A stretch of 5,146 nt of DNA, taken from contig JALGTT010000256.1 in assembly GCA_029821235.1 (NCBI GenBank), positions 1 through 5,146 of the forward strand, written 5' to 3'. The DNA is from Candidatus Hebobacteria bacterium (GTDB taxonomy: Bacteria; Armatimonadota; Hebobacteria; Hebobacterales; Hebobacteraceae). The translations under genes were made by a program, and so were the position numbers. Shown here piece after piece: positions 1-5,146 of the stretch; within the stretch, counting starts at the first letter, position 1; the number at the start of each line of letters is the position of its first letter. The notes below the pieces were generated by a model. It did no database searches, was not told the DNA's origin, and was given only the letters and a program-made list of their open reading frames with translations.

Positions 1-2
1 TG

Positions 3-3000
3 CTGCTGGCCGAGTCGGAGGAGGGATACCGGAACCTCCTGGGCCTGGTCACCGACAGCAACCTGGAGGGGTTCTACTACAAGCCGCGCGTGGACCGGGA
101 ACTGCTGAGCAAGTACTCCGGCGGACTCATCGCAATGAGCGCCTGCCTCTCGGGCGAGATTCCCGCGCTCCTGCTCCAGGACCGGGAGGAGGAGGCGCGC
201 CGGCTGGCGGGGGAGTACGCGGACCTCTTCGGCAGGGACAAGTTCTTCATCGAGCTGATGGACAACGGCCTGCGGGAGCAGGACCGGGCGAATCGGGCGC
301 TGGTGGAACTGGCGAAGGGGTTGGGGCTGGGGTTGACCGCCACCAATGATGTGCACTACTGCCGCCGGGAGGACGCGCGCGCCCACGACGTTCTGCTCTG
401 CATCCAGACCAACTCCACCATTGACGACCCCAACCGGATGAAGTTCGAGACCGACCAGTTCTACCTCAAGTCCCCCGAGGAGATGGCGGAGGCTTTCAGC
501 GAGTTACCCCAGGCGCTGGCCAACACGGTGGAGATCGCGGAGCGCTGCCGGGTCGAATTCGAGTTTGGGAAGACCCTGCTGCCGGACTTCCCCGTGCCCG
601 CGGGACATACGCCGGACTCCTATCTCCGAGAACTGTGCCTGGAGAGAATGCCCAGTCGGTATCCGGGCGGCCCCGCCGCGGTGATGGAGAGGCTGGACTA
701 CGAGTTGGGGATCATCGCCTCCAAGCAGTTGTCGACCTATGTGTTGATCGTGTGGGACCTGATGCGGTTCGCCCACGAGCAGGGGATTCTGGTGGGGCCG
801 GGGCGGGGGTCGGCGCCGGGCAGCGTGGTGTTGTACGTGCTCGGGGTGACCGAGGTGGATCCCATCCGGTTCGGGATCCCCTTCGAGCGGTTCATCAACC
901 CGGAGCGCCTCTCCATGCCGGACGTGGACCTGGACTTCGAGGACGAGCGGAGAGACGAGGTCATCCGGTACATCGTGGACAAGTACGGCGCCGAGCACGT
1001 CGCTCAGATCATCACCTTCGGGAGCCTGGGGCCGCGGCTGGCGGTGAGGGATGCCGCGCGGGCGATGAACATCCCCATCCCGGAGGCCGACCGCATCGCC
1101 AAGCAGATTGACGCCACCCGCTCCATCAAGGACTCCGTGGAGGCCAACCCGGACCTGGCGCGGGCGTACGAAGAGAGCGCGACGACGAAGAACCTGCTCG
1201 ATACCGCGATGGCGATCGAGGGACTGGCGAGGCACGCCTCCACCCATGCCGCGGGGGTGGTCATCTCCCGGGAACCCCTCAGGCGGGTGGTGCCGCTCCA
1301 GAGGTCCACCGAGGGAGAGGGAGTTACCACCCAGTTCGACATGAACTCGGTGACCGAGGTGGGCCTGCTCAAGATGGACGTGCTCGGGCTGCGCACCCTC
1401 TCCGTGTTCAGGCACGCCCTCGAACAGATCGCGGCGAGCCGCGGGGAGAAGGTGGACCTCAGCCGGATCCCCTTCGATGACCCGGAGACGTTCGCGCTGC
1501 TCTCCCGCGGGGAGACCGCAGGGGTGTTCCAACTCGAGAGCTCCGGCATGACCCAGGTGGTGATGGACCTCAAGCCGGACCAGTTGGATGATATCATCGC
1601 GCTGGTGGCGCTCTACCGGCCGGGGCCGATGGCGCAGATCCCCAACTACATCGCAGGCAAGCACGGCACCCGCGAGATCACCTACCTCCACCCGGACCTG
1701 GAGCCGATTCTCAAGGAAACCTATGGAGTGATCGTCTATCAGGAGCAGGTGATGGAGATCGCCCGCCAGTTGGCCGGGTTCTCCATGTCGGCCGCGGAGA
1801 AATTGCTCTACGCGATGCGCAAGAAGCGGGTGAAGGAGATGGCCACCCTGCGGGACGAGTTCCTGAAGGGCGCCTCCGAGCGGGGAGTCGCGACCAGGAC
1901 CGCCGAGACCATCTTCTCGCAGATGGCGGATTTCGCGGGCTATGGGTTCAACAAGGCGCACTCCGCCAGTTACGCCATCAACGCCTACCAGACGGCATAT
2001 CTGAAGGCACACTACCCCGCGGAGTTCATGGCCGCCCAACTCACCAGCATCATGGGCGACAAGGACAAAGTGGCCGCCTATGTGCAGGAGTGCCGCCGCA
2101 TGGGGGTCGAGGTGCTGCCGCCGGATATCAACGCCAGCCAGGCCGCCTTCAGTGTGGAGAACGGCAAGATCCGCTTCGGCCTGTCCGCCATCAAGCACGT
2201 CAGCCAGACGGCGGTGGCGGCGATTGTCGCCGAGCGGAACAGCAATGGGCCGTTCCGCAGCATCTACGAACTGTGCAGCCGGGTGGAGCCGGGAAGGCTG
2301 AACAAGACCGCGCTGGAGAGCCTGGCGAAGGCCGGCGCGCTCGACCACCTGGAGGGCGGCCGCGCCCAGCAGATCGCCGCCGCCACCAGGGACGCGCTGG
2401 AGTGGGGCGCGCGGGTGTGGAGAGACCAGGAGGCCGGCCAGGGTTCGCTGTTTGGGGTCGCCGACGCGGCCGCGGAAACGCCCCTCGCGCCGCCCCTGCC
2501 GGAGGTCCCGGATCTGCCTACCCCGGAGGTGCTCCGCCTGGAGAAGGAATACCTGGGCGCCTACCTGTCCGGCCATCCCCTGGACGCGGTGGCCAGGAAG
2601 CTGCGGCAGGCCACCAGCGCCGACATCATCGAGGTGGTGGAGGGGAAGAAGGAGGGCGAGGTGGTGGTGGGCGGGATCATCACCACATACCGCAAGATCG
2701 TCACCCGCACGAGTTCCCGCATGATGGCCTTCTTCACCCTGGAGGACTTGACCGGTTCCATCGAAGTGGTGCTGCCGCCGGATCCCTACGAGAGGTGCGG
2801 CGCCCTCCTGACCGACCAGGCGATCGTGGTGGTGCGGGGGCGGGGGGAGGCCGATGAACGCGGCCGCGAGCGGCGCCCGCAGGGGGAACGGGGCGGCCGC
2901 CCGCCCGCGAAACCGCACGCCGCAGGCCGCGCCGGTGCCGCCCAAGCAGGAGACCCGGCAGGCCAATGGCGGGCGGGTGCACATCCGTCTCCCCGCGGAG

Positions 3001-3203
3001 GCCGGCACCGAGACCATGGACCAACTCAAGCAGGTGATCACCCAGTTCCACGGGGACACAGAGGTGTTGCTGCACATCCAGATCGGCGAAGAGGAGAAGC
3101 GGGTGCGTCTGGGGCGGAGTTACCTCGTCGCCCGCGACCAGAGATTCGCGGAAGCGGTGAAGGGATTGCTGGGAGAGGGGGCCGTATGGATGGATGCGGG
3201 TAA
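3..3203 (+). CDS. dnaE: DNA polymerase III alpha subunit, 5'-partial, with frame-displaced C-terminus
   Basis: Catalytic subunit of the replicative DNA polymerase III. The frame is open from the left edge and enters inside the PHP domain, so about 80-90 N-terminal residues are missing (estimate from family alignment). Visible in order: the rest of PHP to about 530, with SACLSGE (Cys codon 144) and TNDVHY (Asp 348, His 354); the palm, with GPGRGSAPGS (795-824), catalytic PDVDLDF (Asp codons 921 and 927) and the third Asp in KMDVLGLR (1377); HASTHAAGVV; fingers with YRPGPM (1614-1631), YQEQVMEI and GYGFNKAHSASYA (1938-1976); the helix-hairpin-helix region with PPDINAS and FGLSAIKHV; clamp motif QGSLF (2439-2453); and an OB fold at about 2640-2840. 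After about 2840 this frame turns Arg/Gly/Pro-rich, and the true C-terminal domain lies in the +1 frame. The stop is TAA 3201-3203 followed by TAG, overlapping hisD. Identity is certain; integrity of the 3' end is doubtful. Confidence 0.96.
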   Translation: MLAESEEGYRNLLGLVTDSNLEGFYYKPRVDRELLSKYSGGLIAMSACLSGEIPALLLQDREEEARRLAGEYADLFGRDKFFIELMDNGLREQDRANRALVELAKGLGLGLTATNDVHYCRREDARAHDVLLCIQTNSTIDDPNRMKFETDQFYLKSPEEMAEAFSELPQALANTVEIAERCRVEFEFGKTLLPDFPVPAGHTPDSYLRELCLERMPSRYPGGPAAVMERLDYELGIIASKQLSTYVLIVWDLMRFAHEQGILVGPGRGSAPGSVVLYVLGVTEVDPIRFGIPFERFINPERLSMPDVDLDFEDERRDEVIRYIVDKYGAEHVAQIITFGSLGPRLAVRDAARAMNIPIPEADRIAKQIDATRSIKDSVEANPDLARAYEESATTKNLLDTAMAIEGLARHASTHAAGVVISREPLRRVVPLQRSTEGEGVTTQFDMNSVTEVGLLKMDVLGLRTLSVFRHALEQIAASRGEKVDLSRIPFDDPETFALLSRGETAGVFQLESSGMTQVVMDLKPDQLDDIIALVALYRPGPMAQIPNYIAGKHGTREITYLHPDLEPILKETYGVIVYQEQVMEIARQLAGFSMSAAEKLLYAMRKKRVKEMATLRDEFLKGASERGVATRTAETIFSQMADFAGYGFNKAHSASYAINAYQTAYLKAHYPAEFMAAQLTSIMGDKDKVAAYVQECRRMGVEVLPPDINASQAAFSVENGKIRFGLSAIKHVSQTAVAAIVAERNSNGPFRSIYELCSRVEPGRLNKTALESLAKAGALDHLEGGRAQQIAAATRDALEWGARVWRDQEAGQGSLFGVADAAAETPLAPPLPEVPDLPTPEVLRLEKEYLGAYLSGHPLDAVARKLRQATSADIIEVVEGKKEGEVVVGGIITTYRKIVTRTSSRMMAFFTLEDLTGSIEVVLPPDPYERCGALLTDQAIVVVRGRGEADERGRERRPQGERGGRPPAKPHAAGRAGAAQAGDPAGQWRAGAHPSPRGGRHRDHGPTQAGDHPVPRGHRGVAAHPDRRRGEAGASGAELPRRPRPEIRGSGEGIAGRGGRMDGCG
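2439..2453 (+). other. Internal beta-clamp-binding motif of DnaE (QGSLF)
   Basis: The pentapeptide QGSLF matches the Q-x-(S/D)-L-F consensus used by bacterial proteins to bind the sliding clamp (DnaN). It sits between the helix-hairpin-helix region and the OB fold, where the internal clamp-binding site of E. coli DnaE (QADMF) lies, and is followed by an acidic, Ala/Pro-rich flexible stretch. Binding is inferred from motif and position. Confidence 0.8.
2891..2902 (+). repeat. 12-base perfect palindrome in the dnaE frame-change region
   Basis: gggcggccgccc is a perfect palindrome. Its core gcggccgc also occurs 33 bases upstream at 2860-2867, inside a 10-base palindrome (2859-2868), forming a short direct repeat. 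The same octamer occurs at 2356-2363 and 3371-3378, so it is common in this GC-rich DNA. It matters only because the dnaE reading frame changes here and such G/C-rich self-complementary DNA is prone to sequencing errors and slippage. Confidence 0.5.
2977..3195 (+). other. dnaE: DnaE C-terminal domain encoded in the +1 frame
   Basis: Read from 2977 in the frame offset by one base from the rest of dnaE, the sequence gives VHIRLPAEAGTETMDQLKQV, then FHGDTEVLLHIQIGEE, RVRLGRSYLVA and FAEAVKGLLGEGAVW. This is the pattern of the DnaE1 C-terminal domain (an H-x-R-L-P strand, a helix, a 'G-x-x-x-V-L-L-H' strand and a final LLGxGAVW) found at the extreme C-terminus of many bacterial alpha subunits. 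Upstream in the same frame, 2911-2976 reads as a Pro/Gln-rich linker (NRTPQAAPVPPKQETRQANG), typical of the segment before this domain. The original frame over the same bases gives low-complexity Arg/Gly/Pro sequence with no family resemblance. The domain assignment is from remembered family patterns, not a search. Confidence 0.82.
3171..3181 (+). promoter_or_regulatory. Probable ribosome binding site for hisD
   Basis: The purine run gggagaggggg lies inside the 3' end of dnaE, with its right edge 12 bases before ATG 3194. This spacing is a little long. ATG 3194 is nevertheless the only start available in the hisD frame after the in-frame TGA near 3158. Because the dnaE stop at 3201-3203 falls just past this start, hisD may be translated mainly by ribosomes finishing dnaE (inferred coupling). 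Confidence 0.5.
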
Positions 3204-4534
3204 TAGACCACACGGGCAAGACGCCGCGCCGGATGGCGGAGGAACTCCGCGCGCCGACCTCCCTGGAGACCGCTCGCCAGGAAGGGGTGGTGGCCGGGAT
3301 AGTGGCCGCGGTGCGGGCGCGCGGCGACCGGGCGCTGGTCGAACAGACGCGGCGCCTCGACTGGCCGGAGGCGGCCGCGGGCAAACTGAGGGTGCCGGCC
3401 AGAGAGATTGCCGCCGCGCACCGGAAGGCGGACAGGAAGGCGGACAAGTCTTTTCTGTCCGCAGTGCGCAAGGCGGCCGAGCGTGTCCGCTCCTTCCACG
3501 AGAAGCAGTTGCCGCGGGATTGGTTCGATCTCGGGGTGCCAGGGGCGGTGCTGGGCCAGAAGTTCACCCCCATCGAGCGGGTGGGGATTCACGTGCCCGG
3601 GAAGAGCGCGCCCCTGCCCTCCTCCCTGATCATGAGCGTGGTGCCCGCGCAGGTCGCGGGAGTGCCGGAGATAGTGGTGGTGACGCCTCCGGGCCGCGAT
3701 GGGAGCATCCATCCGGCGATACTCGCCGCCGCGCACGAACTGGGCGTCAAGCGGCTCTACCGGGTGGGCGGCGCGCAGGCGATCGCCGCGCTCGCCTTCG
3801 GCACCAGGACTATCCCCAGGGTGGACAAGATCGTCGGCGCCGGAAACATCTATGTCACCCTCGCCAAGAAGATGCTCTACGGCGAGGTGGGGATCGATGG
3901 ATTGTACGGGCCATCGGAGGTGGTCATCCTGGCCGACGAGACGGCCGATCCGCGGCTGGTGGCGGCCGACCTGCTGGCCCAGGCCGAGCACAACGCGGAT
4001 TCGCCGGTGTTCCTGGTGACGACCGACCGCTCGCTGGTGAAGAAGGTGGAGGCGGAGATCGCAAGGCAAATCAAGCGGCTCGCCAGGGCGAACGCGGCCG
4101 GGGAATCCCTGGAGACCTATGGCGGCGTGGCGGTGACCAGGGACCTGGAGCAGGCGGTGGCGGTGGTGAACGAACTGGCCGCCGAGCACGTGCAGGTGAT
4201 GACCCGCGAGCCGCTGTCCCTGCTCTCGAGTATCAGGAACGCGGGGGCGATCTTCCTCGGGGAGACATCGCCGGTGCCGCTGGGGGACTATGTGATCGGG
4301 CCTTCGCACCTGCTGCCCACCGGACGCACCGCGCGGTTCTCCTCCGGATTGGGCGTCATGGACTTCATGAAGCGCTCCAGCGTGGTCTACACCTCGGAGC
4401 AGGCGGTGCGCGAGCACGCGGAGGTGGCGAAGTCGCTGGCCGCGCTGGAGGGGCTGGATGCCCATGTGCGGGCCGTGGAGGAGAGGTTGAAGGGAGCGAA
4501 GACGCGCTCCGCGCGACGCAAGCGAAAGAAGTAG
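3194..4534 (+). CDS. hisD: Histidinol dehydrogenase, complete
   Basis: Zinc-dependent cytosolic enzyme that carries out the last two NAD-linked oxidations of histidine synthesis, L-histidinol to L-histidinal to L-histidine. At 446 residues it is slightly longer than the usual ~430. The N-terminus MRVIDHTG resembles family starts, and ATG 3194 is the only in-frame start. The substrate-domain motif RVGIHVPGKSAPLPSS is at about 129-144, the nucleotide-binding segment VGGAQAIAALAFGT at 191-204, and IVGAGNIYV at 213-221. Zinc ligands are all present: Gln263 and His266 in AQAEHN, Asp365 in GDYVIGPSHLLPT and His424 in EGLDAHVRAV; the catalytic pair Glu331-His332 lies in AAEHVQVM. These align with E. 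coli Q259, H262, D360, H419, E326 and H327, so the enzyme looks active. Its last 13 residues form a Lys/Arg-rich tail. It overlaps the dnaE stop by 10 bases and lies 30 bases before hisB, suggesting one transcript. Confidence 0.98.
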   Translation: MRVIDHTGKTPRRMAEELRAPTSLETARQEGVVAGIVAAVRARGDRALVEQTRRLDWPEAAAGKLRVPAREIAAAHRKADRKADKSFLSAVRKAAERVRSFHEKQLPRDWFDLGVPGAVLGQKFTPIERVGIHVPGKSAPLPSSLIMSVVPAQVAGVPEIVVVTPPGRDGSIHPAILAAAHELGVKRLYRVGGAQAIAALAFGTRTIPRVDKIVGAGNIYVTLAKKMLYGEVGIDGLYGPSEVVILADETADPRLVAADLLAQAEHNADSPVFLVTTDRSLVKKVEAEIARQIKRLARANAAGESLETYGGVAVTRDLEQAVAVVNELAAEHVQVMTREPLSLLSSIRNAGAIFLGETSPVPLGDYVIGPSHLLPTGRTARFSSGLGVMDFMKRSSVVYTSEQAVREHAEVAKSLAALEGLDAHVRAVEERLKGAKTRSARRKRKK

Positions 4535-4552
4535 TCACGAGCACGGACCCAC

Positions 4553-4558
4553 GGGGAG
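4553..4558 (+). promoter_or_regulatory. Ribosome binding site for hisB
   Basis: ggggag lies six bases before ATG 4565, a near-ideal Shine-Dalgarno spacing. It supports ATG 4565 over the in-frame TTG at 4559, which would touch the motif. It lies in the 30-base gap after the hisD stop, which has no room for a promoter or terminator. Confidence 0.75.
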
Positions 4559-4564
4559 TTGCCA

Positions 4565-5146
4565 ATGGCGAAGAGAACAGCGACGGTGGAGCGGAAGACC
4601 AAGGAGACGCAGATCACGCTGACGATCGCGCTCGACGGATCGGGCACGGCCCGCGTGCGGACGGGGATCGGGTTTCTCGACCACATGCTGGACCTGCTCG
4701 CCCGGCACGGTGGCTTCGACCTGCGGGTGCGGGCCAAGGGCGACCTCCACGTGGACGACCACCACCTGGTGGAGGATGTGGGCATCGTGCTCGGGCAGGC
4801 GCTGAAGAAGGCGCTCGGCAAGAAGGAGGGCATCGCGCGCTATGGCTGGGCGCTGGTGCCGATGGACGAGGCGCTGGCGATCTGCGCGCTCGACCTGGGC
4901 GGCCGGCCCTATCTCGCCTACGAACTCGCGCCCCGCGCGAAGCGGATAAAGGCCTTCGACACCGAACTGGTGGAGGAATTCTTCCGCGCGGTCGTGAACG
5001 CGGCGGGCATGAATCTGCACCTGCGGCAGGCGGCCGGGCGCAACTCACACCACATCATCGAGGCGGGCTTCAAGGCCTTCGCCCGCGCCCTCGGGCAGGC
5101 GGTGGAGAGATCGGGAAGGGTGAAGGGCGTTCCCTCCACAAAGGGG
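4565..5146 (+). CDS. hisB: Imidazoleglycerol-phosphate dehydratase, 3'-partial
   Basis: Catalyses dehydration of imidazole glycerol phosphate to imidazole acetol phosphate, the sixth step of histidine synthesis, as a cytosolic manganese-dependent oligomer. The frame gives 194 codons to the window edge with no stop. Family landmarks are in order: GIGFLDHMLDLLARHGGFDL (34-53), DDHHLVEDVGIVLGQAL (64-80), ARYGWALVPMDEAL (91-104), DLGGRPYL (110-117), RNSHHIIEAGFKAFARAL (159-176) and the ending GVPSTKG (188-194). Family members usually stop within a few residues of STKG, so only a few codons and the stop are probably missing. There is no N-terminal HAD phosphatase domain, so this is the monofunctional form, unlike the bifunctional HisB of E. 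coli. The second metal-binding motif has Leu68 where most homologues have Thr (DDHHTVED). It follows hisD directly, as in Bacillus-type his operons with no hisC between them. Confidence 0.98.
   Translation, partial: MAKRTATVERKTKETQITLTIALDGSGTARVRTGIGFLDHMLDLLARHGGFDLRVRAKGDLHVDDHHLVEDVGIVLGQALKKALGKKEGIARYGWALVPMDEALAICALDLGGRPYLAYELAPRAKRIKAFDTELVEEFFRAVVNAAGMNLHLRQAAGRNSHHIIEAGFKAFARALGQAVERSGRVKGVPSTKG

Noticed and set aside
2836..2856. Programmed ribosomal frameshift signal like that of dnaX
   Set aside because: There is no A-rich slippery heptamer. The G runs could slip, but the shifted frame has no stop at the expected end, so a single programmed shift would not make a normal DnaE. 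Kept only as a minor alternative in the frame-change finding.
2090..2857. 255-residue + strand open frame inside dnaE in another frame
   Set aside because: Gly/Arg/Pro-rich shadow; dnaE in its own frame shows clear helix-hairpin-helix and OB-fold sequence over the same bases until about 2840.
504..3077. 857-residue open frame on the minus strand opposite dnaE
   Set aside because: It is the complement of a well-identified gene; its translation is His/Gly/Leu/Arg-rich with no recognisable domain. Long antisense frames are expected in GC-rich coding DNA.
3..3203. Intein in dnaE
   Set aside because: DnaE is a known intein host, but the motif blocks around the active site run on without any insertion, and no intein-type Cys start or HN-Cys end is visible.
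3038..4465. 475-residue minus-strand open frame opposite hisD
   Set aside because: Shadow of hisD, which has all its catalytic residues on the + strand; the antisense protein is low complexity and matches nothing I know.
4535..4564. Terminator or promoter between hisD and hisB
   Set aside because: The gap is 30 bases with no stem-loop plus T-run and no -35/-10 pair; only a Shine-Dalgarno sequence is supported.
1..5146. Mobile elements, CRISPR arrays, tRNA genes, attachment sites
   Set aside because: No terminal inverted repeats, transposase motifs, spaced repeats or cloverleaf sequence were seen; nearly every base is assigned to three core genes.

Overview
The window is GC-rich (roughly two thirds G+C by eye) bacterial chromosome, fully coding on the + strand. 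It holds three genes in tight succession: the 3' nine-tenths of dnaE (replicative DNA polymerase III alpha subunit), a complete hisD (histidinol dehydrogenase) and an almost complete hisB (imidazoleglycerol-phosphate dehydratase). Several protein traits (a PHP domain with its visible metal ligands intact, the HisD stretch VGIDGLYGPSE, a single-domain HisB) fit a GC-rich, deep-branching bacterium such as Armatimonadota or Chloroflexota rather than an enteric one. That placement is an impression from motif style and is weak.

Layout: dnaE enters from the left edge in frame (codon at 3-5), missing an estimated 80-90 N-terminal residues, and its frame stops at a tandem TAA-TAG (3201-3206). hisD begins at ATG 3194, overlapping that stop by 10 bases, and ends at 4534. 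hisB starts 30 bases later at ATG 4565 behind a good Shine-Dalgarno sequence and runs off the right edge after the STKG motif, probably only a few codons before its stop. No intergenic stretch exceeds 30 bases. No promoter, terminator, RNA gene, CRISPR array, insertion sequence or intein was seen.

The most notable signal is in the 3' end of dnaE. The normal reading frame carries a clear DnaE protein to about 2840, then becomes an Arg/Gly/Pro-rich, shadow-like sequence up to the stop. The recognisable DnaE C-terminal domain (VHIRLP ... LLGEGAVW) is encoded in the +1 frame, from about 2977 to 3195. That frame has no stop from 2812 to the end of the window, while the tandem stop lies exactly where the domain should end but in the original frame. 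The simplest reading is a pair of compensating single-base indels (or an indel plus a small deletion) around a displaced segment of about 330 bases. Whether this is sequencing or assembly error, real mutation or recoding cannot be settled from this sequence alone.

Functionally, HisB catalyses the sixth step and HisD the last two oxidations of histidine synthesis, and the two are probably co-transcribed. dnaE is a housekeeping gene lying directly upstream and possibly translationally coupled to hisD. I see no sign of an undescribed system; apart from the dnaE tail anomaly this is an ordinary core-gene region.
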